From positions 7,501 to 71,500 of the forward strand of contig NZ_RZNA01000018.1 of assembly GCF_003992595.1 (NCBI RefSeq): a stretch of 64,000 nt of DNA, given 5' to 3'. Below, one piece after another: positions 29,733 to 37,359 of this stretch. The stretch is from Flagellimonas oceanensis. GTDB lineage: Bacteria > Bacteroidota > Bacteroidia > Flavobacteriales > Flavobacteriaceae. Each line of letters begins with the position of its first letter. Within the stretch, counting starts at the first letter, position 1. The notes beneath the pieces are model-generated. The model was not told the origin of the DNA. It saw only the letters and a program-made list of their open reading frames with translations, and did not search any database. The position numbers were made by a program, and so were the translations under genes.

Positions 29733-31056
29733 TACCTCGTGCTTTTATCTCCAGGTACTTATTGATGGTGTTCACCGTAAGTTCTTCTGGTTTGGTCAAT
29801 ATGGTCTGGATGCCATACTTCTGAAGTTCTTTCTGCATCAAGCGTTTTTCCAATGAAAACTTCTCGGCAATGGTTTTATGGTATATGGCTTGTAAATCTT
29901 CAACATCTTCGGCTACCAAGGATTCCAATTCGGTGTTTTCAAAGAAAATGACGACCAAGACGTGTTTTTTGGCCATGGCCAGCATATAGGGCAATTGCCT
30001 TTTTAGTCCTGATATATGTTCAAAATTCGTATAGAGCAATAGAAGACTACGCTGATTGACCTTTCGTTTGACATGGGCATATAGCAGGCCAAAATCTGAA
30101 TCCGAATAATCCGTGGAGATATTGTACAGACTCTCCATAATGGTGTTGAGGTGCGTGATTTTCTGCACGGCGGGTACAAAGGTTTCAATCTTTTTGGAAA
30201 ACGTGAGCAATCCTGTCTTATCATTTCTTTTGAGGGCAACATTGGAGAAGGCCAGTGCCGAGTTAATGGCATAATCCAATAAGCTCAATCCATTGAAAGG
30301 CATTTTCATTACCCTGCCCGTGTCAATAATGGAATAAATGGGCTGCGACCGCTCATCTTGGTATTGGTTCACCATCAGCTGGTTCTTCTTCGCTGTGGCT
30401 TTCCAATTGATCGTACGCACATCATCTCCTTTGATATATTCCTTGATTTGTTCAAATTCCTGGGTATGCCCAATGCGTCTTATTTTTTTGAGGCCGAATT
30501 CGGTCAGGCGATTGCTTGTGGCCAAAAAGTCATATTGTTGCATCTGTATGATTGATGGATATACGGGCACCATTTGGTCTTTCTGGAACACATATTTTCT
30601 TTTGATGATACGAAGGGGGGAAGAGGCAAAGACATTTAAGCAGCCAAAAACATATTCCCCTCGCTCCACAGGCCGAACGGAGTACTCAAAAAAATGGGGT
30701 TCTCCTTTTTGTAGCTGCGTCTTATGTTCAAAATCCCTTTTTTGGAATTGGACGGGCAATTCATCAATTACCGAAACCCCTGTTTTAAAAGGGTATTTGG
30801 AGCCCAGGTGTACCGATAGGATATTTTCATCGCTGTTGGACAGTTTCTGGGGAAGGTTACGATGGGCTTTTATTGCGTCCTTTGTGCCATACATCAAATA
30901 CAAGTCCAAAAAGAACAGGGCAAGCAAGAGAAATACCAATAACCATGCGATGGGATAAAGCACAGGTAACCAATAGGAGGTTACCAAACATGCAGATAGT
31001 ACGGCGATATACCGAAAGAAAACATTATGTATGTACAGTGATCTGAGAAATGCCAT
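29725..31056 (-). CDS. DUF58 domain protein with von Willebrand A-like fold
   Basis: A 443-residue membrane-anchored protein: two hydrophobic segments near 17-50, then a beta-rich part and the DUF58 signature GDDVRTINWKATAKKNQLMV (about 211-230). A VWA-like region follows, beginning YSIIDTGRVM. The MIDAS metal motif DxSxS is not kept there (Asp-Thr-Gly), as in many DUF58 proteins. DUF58 genes are regularly paired with MoxR AAA+ genes. It is the last gene of a six-gene minus-strand operon, 2 bases after moxR. It probably recruits or is acted on by the MoxR ATPase; the process is not established in Bacteroidota. Confidence 0.9.
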   Translation of the reverse strand: MAFLRSLYIHNVFFRYIAVLSACLVTSYWLPVLYPIAWLLVFLLLALFFLDLYLMYGTKDAIKAHRNLPQKLSNSDENILSVHLGSKYPFKTGVSVIDELPVQFQKRDFEHKTQLQKGEPHFFEYSVRPVERGEYVFGCLNVFASSPLRIIKRKYVFQKDQMVPVYPSIIQMQQYDFLATSNRLTEFGLKKIRRIGHTQEFEQIKEYIKGDDVRTINWKATAKKNQLMVNQYQDERSQPIYSIIDTGRVMKMPFNGLSLLDYAINSALAFSNVALKRNDKTGLLTFSKKIETFVPAVQKITHLNTIMESLYNISTDYSDSDFGLLYAHVKRKVNQRSLLLLYTNFEHISGLKRQLPYMLAMAKKHVLVVIFFENTELESLVAEDVEDLQAIYHKTIAEKFSLEKRLMQKELQKYGIQTILTKPEELTVNTINKYLEIKARGII

Positions 31057-31058
31057 GT

Positions 31059-32054
31059 TTATCTTGGGATTTCAACGGACTCCATAATCATGGTAACCAC
31101 AGTTTCAGTCGTCATGCCTTCCATTTCCCGCTCCGGGGTCAAGATGACCCTATGGTTGAGTACGGGCACCAAAGCCTTTTTTACATCTTCAGGTATCACA
31201 AAATCACGGCCCGATATGGCAGCAAATGCCTTCGCTGCCGTTAATGTGGCAATGGAAGCCCGTGGGGAGGCGCCCAGATATAAATGCGGGTGGTTTCGGG
31301 TCTGTGTGATAATATTGGCGATATAATCCAAGATTTTTTGTTCTACCACCACTTCGTGAATGTTTTTTTTGAATTCCACCAGTTTTTTAGGGCTGAGCAC
31401 GGCTTTAATCTGGTCTTGCGGCTTTTCTCCCTTTCGCTCGTGATGGTTTTGCAAGATGATGACCTCTTCCTCAACGGAGGGGTAATCCACTTTGATCTTG
31501 AAGAGGAAACGGTCCAATTGCGCCTCTGGTAGGGCATAGGTGCCTTCCTGTTCAATGGGGTTCTGGGTGGCCAATACCATAAAGGGCTGTCCCATTTTAT
31601 AGGTGGTTCCATCAACAGTGGCCTGCCGTTCCTCCATGGTCTCAAAAAGGGCCGCCTGTGTTTTGGCTGGGGCACGGTTGATTTCATCGATTAAAATGAT
31701 ATTGGAAAAAATGGGACCTTTTTTAAATTCAAACTCATTGGTTTTGGTATTGAAAACCGAGGTTCCCAAAATATCACTTGGCATCAGGTCAGGCGTAAAC
31801 TGGATGCGATTGAATTCCGTTTTAAGGGTTTTGGCAAATAACTTGGCAGTTACCGTTTTGGCAATTCCGGGCACCCCTTCAATCAGGGCATGCCCATCGG
31901 CCAATATGGAGATGATCAAAAGTTCGATAAAATCCTTTTGCCCAACGATTATGGTGGATAGTTCTTTTTTAATTTGTTCCACGGTGTCCCTAAGTTCTTC
32001 CAGGGGAACCCTGTTGTCAAAATTCAAGTCGTTATTCTCGTTATTTTCCATCAA
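31059..32054 (-). CDS. MoxR family AAA+ ATPase
   Basis: A 331-residue cytoplasmic ATPase. Walker A is GVPGIAKT (about 60-67), Walker B IILIDEINRAP (about 123-133), sensor 1 LATQNPIEQEGTY (about 165-177), and the lid domain has SPRASIATLTAAKAFAA. MoxR proteins act as chaperones that remodel or load metals or cofactors into VWA-containing partners. The partner here is almost certainly the adjacent DUF58 protein. It overlaps the DUF4350 gene by 14 bases. The start may be the second Met one codon in (32051). Symbol withheld because the name moxR covers several subfamilies. Confidence 0.93.
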   Translation of the reverse strand: MMENNENNDLNFDNRVPLEELRDTVEQIKKELSTIIVGQKDFIELLIISILADGHALIEGVPGIAKTVTAKLFAKTLKTEFNRIQFTPDLMPSDILGTSVFNTKTNEFEFKKGPIFSNIILIDEINRAPAKTQAALFETMEERQATVDGTTYKMGQPFMVLATQNPIEQEGTYALPEAQLDRFLFKIKVDYPSVEEEVIILQNHHERKGEKPQDQIKAVLSPKKLVEFKKNIHEVVVEQKILDYIANIITQTRNHPHLYLGASPRASIATLTAAKAFAAISGRDFVIPEDVKKALVPVLNHRVILTPEREMEGMTTETVVTMIMESVEIPR

Positions 32055-33270
32055 CGTTTGCTTTAAATGCTTGTATTTTTTGATTCAGTTGCTTCAATTC
32101 GGTTTCGGTCACATATTGTTTTTCCCTTAGTTTGGAAATAGTGCCCATCAATGTTTTTATTTCTTTTAAATCGGTATTGCTTCGCATGGACAGATTCCTC
32201 AAAAATGTTTCATCTTCCAAATCTTGAGTGGGAACATGTAGCTTGGACCTTAAATATTCCAAAAAGTAATCAATTTTATGTTTGGTGATCAGGTGCAGTT
32301 CCCCTTTTTCAAAATACATATCGGCTATGGTCCGTGTAAAGGCCACAGTCTGATTCTTAACAGGAGGGACTATAGGTATTGCCCGTTGTTTACGTTTCCC
32401 TTCAAAAATGATGTAAATAAGCGCTCCGATAAGCACAAGATAGTAGGCCCATTTAAATTCCTTGGTGTTCAGAAATAAATACATGGGAGAGGTGTAAAAG
32501 GATTTACCTGATTTATGGAAATTGTCCATATAAATAGGTCTTTCGGTATCCAAATAGGACAATAGCCCAGCAGTATATTCTTGATTGTTATCCTTTAGGA
32601 TAAAGTAATTGGTAAACGCTTTTGGGAAGCTTGTCAAAAGGATTTCCCCATTTCCAAAGGACTGTTTTATGGTATTCACATGTTTTTTGATGGTATCCGT
32701 GCTGTCCGACCGAGTATACACTTGGGCCAAAACAGTAGTTCGCAAGGTGTCCAATTGATCAAAACCGGTAGTGTAGTAATCCCTGTCAAATTTGACCGTG
32801 GCATGGGTCAATTTTGGATTGGAAAGCTCAAAATAAAAGAGCGGCTCCAATTGCCCGCCATTATAAATATTGGTCTGATCCAAATTAAGGGTATCCAATA
32901 ATTTTGGTTCAAAACGGTCCGAGGCCACAAAAAGGGTATTGCCTTGGCCGACCCAGTCCAATAAGGTGTTCAATTCTGCCTCTTCAAAAGATACCGTTTC
33001 GTTCACAAAAAAGTAGGTGCCCTTTATAGTGTCTGTCCGGCTCAATAATTCAAAAGGTGGTTTTTGGACCTGTAGCACCCTATCTGGAAAATATGTTTCC
33101 ATCAAGTCATTGAGCACATAGGTCCCATAAGGTATTTTATGGTGCGATACATAGGATGGGTACCAATTCACCTTTTTAGGCTTGTTGTATTCCATGGCAA
33201 ATATGGCCGCCAAGGTCAGTACACCGATCAGTATGTATATCCATCCCTTCCTAGACATTGGCCATGGCAT
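32041..33270 (-). CDS. DUF4350 domain membrane protein
   Basis: A 409-residue protein with an N-terminal membrane segment (about 10-27, WIYILIGVLTLAAIFAM), a large extracytoplasmic domain and a second membrane segment near 275-292. The outer domain fits DUF4350, which has a class I amidotransferase/IFT52-like fold without catalytic residues (WVGQGNTLFVASDRFE near 126-141 is the strand-turn region). The cytoplasmic tail is helical and charged. It overlaps DUF4129 by 20 bases and MoxR by 14 bases. DUF4350 proteins are typically found with MoxR, DUF58 and DUF4129, so it is a structural part of the same membrane complex (inference). Confidence 0.85.
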   Translation of the reverse strand: MPWPMSRKGWIYILIGVLTLAAIFAMEYNKPKKVNWYPSYVSHHKIPYGTYVLNDLMETYFPDRVLQVQKPPFELLSRTDTIKGTYFFVNETVSFEEAELNTLLDWVGQGNTLFVASDRFEPKLLDTLNLDQTNIYNGGQLEPLFYFELSNPKLTHATVKFDRDYYTTGFDQLDTLRTTVLAQVYTRSDSTDTIKKHVNTIKQSFGNGEILLTSFPKAFTNYFILKDNNQEYTAGLLSYLDTERPIYMDNFHKSGKSFYTSPMYLFLNTKEFKWAYYLVLIGALIYIIFEGKRKQRAIPIVPPVKNQTVAFTRTIADMYFEKGELHLITKHKIDYFLEYLRSKLHVPTQDLEDETFLRNLSMRSNTDLKEIKTLMGTISKLREKQYVTETELKQLNQKIQAFKANVDGK

Positions 33271-33982
33271 TTTTTAAGTCAATGAATACCTTTTCGGCTT
33301 TTTCGTATCGGGATCGATCCAGATCAAATTCTCCGTACCAAACATAATCATAGAGCAAGGTGGCCTTCCCAAATTCATTTTTTAGAGCACTTTCAGAAAG
33401 TTCCGCCAAATAATCGTCATTGGTTTTTTGTTGCTGCCAATCAATCATTTCCCGTTCCGAAAGCAATTGAAGGATGTAGAGGTAATGGTATCGAATGGCA
33501 AGCCTATGGTTTTGCTCGGCCAGGGCATTTTTGATCAATTGCTGTATGTCCTCATTTTTGATGATGTGCTCATCCTCGGATAAGGATACCACATTGGGGT
33601 TTTTCCTGTTTTTGCCCATTCCCTGCATATTGGATTTTACAAAGAAGCGAATCACTAAATAGAGGAATAGGGCCAACAGCAAATAGGGGAGGATTTCCAA
33701 AAAAACGGCCAAATAACCTTCAGCATTCCCCACACCAAAAATCCATTCAAAAAAGCGCCGTAAAACATTGTAGAACCAATTGGTGATATTGGTCCACCAA
33801 GTATTATCGGTCTCTACTTCCTCATAATTAAAGGCGCTATCTTGCTTGTAAGAGTCAAAATCCTCTTCGCTGAATTCAATGGGATCAATGTCTGATGTAT
33901 CATACCTTACGATGGAATCGTTCTGGGCAAGAAGCATTGTCCAGGAAAAAAACAGATATGATAAGATCAGGAGTCTATGCAT
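33251..33982 (-). CDS. DUF4129 domain membrane protein
   Basis: A 243-residue protein with a signal peptide (1-19, ending LLAQ), an acidic outer stretch rich in Asp/Glu, a membrane segment near 92-112 and a cytoplasmic DUF4129 domain (about 140-235) marked by RLAIRYHYLYILQLLSERE and TLLYDYVWYGEFDLD. DUF4129 is often fused to transglutaminase domains next to MoxR/DUF58 genes; here it is free-standing. It lies between the polytopic protein (stop next to its start) and DUF4350 (20-base overlap). No catalytic motif is visible. Confidence 0.85.
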   Translation of the reverse strand: MHRLLILSYLFFSWTMLLAQNDSIVRYDTSDIDPIEFSEEDFDSYKQDSAFNYEEVETDNTWWTNITNWFYNVLRRFFEWIFGVGNAEGYLAVFLEILPYLLLALFLYLVIRFFVKSNMQGMGKNRKNPNVVSLSEDEHIIKNEDIQQLIKNALAEQNHRLAIRYHYLYILQLLSEREMIDWQQQKTNDDYLAELSESALKNEFGKATLLYDYVWYGEFDLDRSRYEKAEKVFIDLKNAMANV

Positions 33983-34873
33983 TTATTCCTCTGAAGATTT
34001 TCCGAGGCTTTCAATGCGCTCAAAGGTACCGGTAAAGTTTTTCTTTTCGTTGAGGTTGAAAAATATCAGCGCTGTGGATACAAGCAATATAATGTTCATC
34101 AAAAATCTGATCAGGGTACTCAAAATATTCAAAATCAGGTAAACCGGATCATTGAACATGTTAAGGCTTTCGGCATCCATCTCACCGGAGAATATTCCCA
34201 TTTTTATCCACATATAAATGGCAGCTGGCAAGCTAAAGGCATAAGTGGCAATGGCCACGATGATGTAAATCACAAAAAGTGTGGCAAAGGTGATCCACCA
34301 GTTTTCTTTTATCAAAGTAAAACTGTATTGGTACGAATCCATGGTGTCCTTTTTCAGAAAAACCAAAATGGCAAATGAAATCGATAAAGGCACGGCCAGA
34401 TATATACCGGGTATAATACAGAACATTGTTCCCACAAAGACCGATAGACCAACGATAATGCCCAGACCGATCAGAGACCAGAACGAACTGTAAACACCTT
34501 CCCGAATTTCATCATAATTGGTAGCGCCCTTATGTTCAATGTATGATTTAATGTAGTACAATACCGTGCCCTGTGCCAATACATAGGCGGCAATGGAACT
34601 TAAAATCAACGCCAATACCGATATGACCATAATGACAGGGGAAAATGCAGAAAATTGATTGCCTCCAAGGGCGGTAAGGTTAAATACATCCCCAATGGTA
34701 TACATGTAAAACCCCATGGAAATCAACATGACCAAGATATAGGGCCCCACAATTTTTAAAATGGTCCCAAAAAAAGGCTTGAATTCGTTACGGATAAAGC
34801 CAAAGGAATCGGAAAGTATTTCCCCCAATTCACGTTGCTTTTTAAATTCGATATACTTACTGGTTGTTTGCAT
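33983..34873 (-). CDS. Polytopic membrane protein of the MoxR/SpoIIM operon
   Basis: A 296-residue integral membrane protein with about six hydrophobic segments (near 40-58, 74-108, 133-170, 186-212, 250-270) and a short cytoplasmic N-terminus (LGEILSDSFGFIRNEF). It resembles the glycerophosphodiesterase-membrane-domain/DUF4013-type proteins, with FCIIPGIYLAVPL as a typical turn between helices, but has no catalytic part. It overlaps the SpoIIM gene by 17 bases and abuts DUF4129. The tight packing says it belongs to the same complex or process. Function unknown. Confidence 0.75.
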   Translation of the reverse strand: MQTTSKYIEFKKQRELGEILSDSFGFIRNEFKPFFGTILKIVGPYILVMLISMGFYMYTIGDVFNLTALGGNQFSAFSPVIMVISVLALILSSIAAYVLAQGTVLYYIKSYIEHKGATNYDEIREGVYSSFWSLIGLGIIVGLSVFVGTMFCIIPGIYLAVPLSISFAILVFLKKDTMDSYQYSFTLIKENWWITFATLFVIYIIVAIATYAFSLPAAIYMWIKMGIFSGEMDAESLNMFNDPVYLILNILSTLIRFLMNIILLVSTALIFFNLNEKKNFTGTFERIESLGKSSEE

Positions 34874-35828
34874 GAGCGGTTTTTCTATGGATTTGGTTTG
34901 GATAAATAATATAATAGAATAAAATCAATGACAACGAGGCCAGTATGATGAAAATTGCCAACCAATCGGGCATTTCGGTATGTCTGGTCACAAAACCTTC
35001 CAAAAATCCAGCAATGATAAAGAAAGGTACCGTGCTCACCATTATTTTGAGTCCGTTTTTAACGCCTCGTTTAAAGGACTCCAATCGCGTATAGGTGCCC
35101 GGGAACAAAATTCCATTGGCCAGCACCAAGCCCGCACAACCAGCAATGATGATGACGGATATCTCTATGGTCCCGTGAATCCAAATGGTACGGGCTGACT
35201 CCCACAACAACCCTTTTTCGTAAAAAAAGTATTGAAAACTGCCCAGCATTATACCATTCTGAAGCATAATGTAAAGTGTTCCAACCCCCAAGAAAATACC
35301 GAAGGCGAAAGCGTAAATGGCTACTTTGATATTATTTATGGTAATCCCCAAAAACATGTTGAAAGCGCCTTGTTCCTTGTAAACAGCCATAGGGTCGCCC
35401 TTTTCAATGTTCTCCAAGGTCATGTTCACATAACCATTGCCCAAGATGGACCGGACAAAATCCCCTTCATTGGCCGATGAAAAGGCTCCCACGGCCGCAA
35501 AAAAGGCAAAAACCAAAAAGGATATCAGTAATTCGCGGTGGTGTTGTCTGAACATGGTGGGAAATTCCGTTTTCCAAAAATGGACAATACGGTTTCTGGA
35601 TTCCCGTTTGGTCTTATAGATTTTTTGATGTGCCTGTGAGGCAAGGGTGTTCAGGTAAATCTGGGTGTTGCTCCCAGGGTAAAAAGTCTTGGCATAACTT
35701 AGATGATCGGTAATCTCGATGTAAAGATCCGAAAGCTCATCGGGATGAAGTTGCCCTTTATTGAGCAGGGCATTTTCAAAAGCGGCCCATTTATCCTTAT
35801 TTTGCCTAACAAAAGCGGCCTCGCGCAT
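34857..35828 (-). CDS. Stage II sporulation protein M-like membrane protein
   Basis: A 323-residue protein of the SpoIIM family. The start at 35828 (MREAAFVRQNKDKWAAFE) is chosen because this is the typical family N-terminus; a longer frame upstream runs into the divergent RDD gene. A cytoplasmic helical N-terminal domain of about 100 residues precedes about five membrane helices, with GILFPGTYTRLESFKRG in the C-terminal loop. Non-spore-formers carry it with RDD, MoxR and DUF58 genes, and it has been proposed to deal with membrane shape or stress. First gene of the minus-strand operon, 35 bases from the divergent RDD gene. Confidence 0.88.
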   Translation of the reverse strand: MREAAFVRQNKDKWAAFENALLNKGQLHPDELSDLYIEITDHLSYAKTFYPGSNTQIYLNTLASQAHQKIYKTKRESRNRIVHFWKTEFPTMFRQHHRELLISFLVFAFFAAVGAFSSANEGDFVRSILGNGYVNMTLENIEKGDPMAVYKEQGAFNMFLGITINNIKVAIYAFAFGIFLGVGTLYIMLQNGIMLGSFQYFFYEKGLLWESARTIWIHGTIEISVIIIAGCAGLVLANGILFPGTYTRLESFKRGVKNGLKIMVSTVPFFIIAGFLEGFVTRHTEMPDWLAIFIILASLSLILFYYIIYPNQIHRKTAHANNQ

Positions 35829-35863
35829 TACATCCGGTAGTTTGTAAGTAAAGAAACTAAAAT

Positions 35864-36580
35864 ATGGAACAATTTCAAATAGAAACGGCCCAAAATATAA
35901 CCATCGACCAGAACACATCTCATCTGGGCGAACGTATGCTGGCTTATATTATTGATAGTTTCATTATTCTATTCTATACCATTCTAGTGGTGGTTTTTTT
36001 GGTTTCCCTGGATGTTGATATTGAGGATCAATGGGCGTTTTATTTGATACTGACCTTGCCCGCTTTTTTTTATTATTTGCTTTTCGAGACCTTGATGGAT
36101 GGCAAGACCATTGGCAAAGGAGCCATGAGTCTTCGGGTGGTCAAACTTGATGGTTCCAAGCCCAATTTTGGCAATTATTTTGTTCGGTGGGCCCTACGCA
36201 TTATAGATGTGAGTCTTACTTCGGGCGGTGGGGCAGTGCTTACCATTTTGATTCGAGGCAAGGGACAGCGATTGGGGGATATTGCAGCAGGAACCACGGT
36301 AATAAGTGAAAAGAAACGGGTGTCGTTGAACGATACCTTGCTTCGCGAATTACCGGATGACTATCAACCCACCTTTCCGCAAGTCACCGTTTTCAAAGAT
36401 GAGGAAATGCAGACCATTAAAGAGCTTTACGATAAGGCCAAGCGAAATGCCAATCACAATATCATAGTTTCATTGGACAAACGCATCAAAGAGGTCTTGG
36501 GGGTGCAGACATCCCTTCAGCCCATTGATTTTGTGGATGTCATCATAAAGGATTATAACTACTACACCCAAAAAATGTAG
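35864..36580 (+). CDS. RDD family membrane protein
   Basis: A 238-residue protein with the RDD domain in the first 160 residues: GERMLAYIIDSFIILFY carries the Arg and Asp of helix 1, and GKTIGKGAMSLRVVKLDG and GQRLGDIAAGTTVI are the later signatures. The C-terminal 75 residues are cytoplasmic and helical. RDD proteins include Na+(Li+)/H+ antiporters and many of unknown role. It diverges from SpoIIM with 35 bases between and is followed by the TRIC gene after 2 bases, so the pair forms an operon sharing a control region with the six-gene MoxR operon. Confidence 0.9.
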   Translation: MEQFQIETAQNITIDQNTSHLGERMLAYIIDSFIILFYTILVVVFLVSLDVDIEDQWAFYLILTLPAFFYYLLFETLMDGKTIGKGAMSLRVVKLDGSKPNFGNYFVRWALRIIDVSLTSGGGAVLTILIRGKGQRLGDIAAGTTVISEKKRVSLNDTLLRELPDDYQPTFPQVTVFKDEEMQTIKELYDKAKRNANHNIIVSLDKRIKEVLGVQTSLQPIDFVDVIIKDYNYYTQKM

Positions 36581-36582
36581 GT

Positions 36583-37197
36583 ATGCTGTACTTGACCATC
36601 GATATTTTGGGTACCATCGCCTTTGCCATTTCCGGGGTTTTGGTGGCCATGGAAAAGCGTTTGGACCTCTTCGGTGTGTTCATTATCGCATTCGTAACAG
36701 CTATTGGTGGTGGAACCCTACGTGATTTGTTGATAGGGAACACCCCTGTGGGTTGGATGCAGGACCTTACCTATGTGATCACCATTTTTATCTCAGTGGT
36801 TTTCGCCATCATTTTTGTGAACAAGCTCAAATATCTCCGAAGATCATTGTTCTTGTTCGATACCATAGGTATCGGGCTTTATACCATGGTGGGAGTGGAA
36901 AAAGGGTTGGAAGCAGAGCTCTTGCCTGTAATGTGCATCTTTTTGGGCACGATGACCGCTTGTTTCGGTGGTGTGATACGGGATATTCTATGTAATGAGA
37001 TTCCGGTCATCTTCAGAAAAGAGATTTATGCAACAGCATGTATTCTTGGGGCATTGAGCTACTTTTTAATCGTACAGTTCCCTGTTAAAGAAGAATATGC
37101 CTATATCGCGGGAATCTTGGTGGTCATACTCCTTAGGTTATTGGCCGTTCGCTTTAAGATAAGTCTGCCCAGCCTTTATAAAGAGGGACCCCAATAG
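36583..37197 (+). CDS. TRIC-type cation channel family protein (UPF0126)
   Basis: A 204-residue protein of seven membrane helices made of two related halves. Each half carries a glycine-rich motif followed by Arg-Asp: GGGTLRDLLIGNTPVGW (about 47-63) and FGGVIRDILCNEIPVIF (about 127-143). This is the trimeric intracellular cation channel fold, whose bacterial members conduct potassium or other monovalent cations. It starts 2 bases after the RDD stop. Physiological cation unknown; linkage to RDD suggests osmotic or ionic balance (inference). Confidence 0.9.
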   Translation: MLYLTIDILGTIAFAISGVLVAMEKRLDLFGVFIIAFVTAIGGGTLRDLLIGNTPVGWMQDLTYVITIFISVVFAIIFVNKLKYLRRSLFLFDTIGIGLYTMVGVEKGLEAELLPVMCIFLGTMTACFGGVIRDILCNEIPVIFRKEIYATACILGALSYFLIVQFPVKEEYAYIAGILVVILLRLLAVRFKISLPSLYKEGPQ

Positions 37198-37224
37198 TAG
37201 CTTTCCTAATCCTTATTCAATATC

Positions 37225-37252
37225 GGTTAATAGTTGTTTAGTGCCATTAACC
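37225..37252. promoter_or_regulatory. Inverted repeat upstream of the TonB receptor gene
   Basis: GGTTAAT (37225-37231) and ATTAACC (37246-37252) are a perfect 7-base inverted repeat with a 14-base spacer, followed by more TTAA-containing relatives (CATTAATC near 37256, GTTAACCC near 37279). It lies about 110-135 bases upstream of the start and could be an operator. Confidence 0.3.
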
Positions 37253-37359
37253 TCCCATTAATCAATTTTACTTTTTCGTTAACCCGAACCCCTTGGGCAT
37301 ACTGCTACATTGGTTCCTTTAAAATAACCAATTCAATAATCAAAGTCTTATCAACATCA

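Noticed and set aside
30338-30958. 206-codon plus-strand frame inside DUF58
   Set aside because: Antisense shadow of a well-supported gene in a tight operon.
34857-35918. 353-codon version of the SpoIIM gene
   Set aside because: It would overlap the start of the divergent RDD gene; the start at 35828 matches the family N-terminus.
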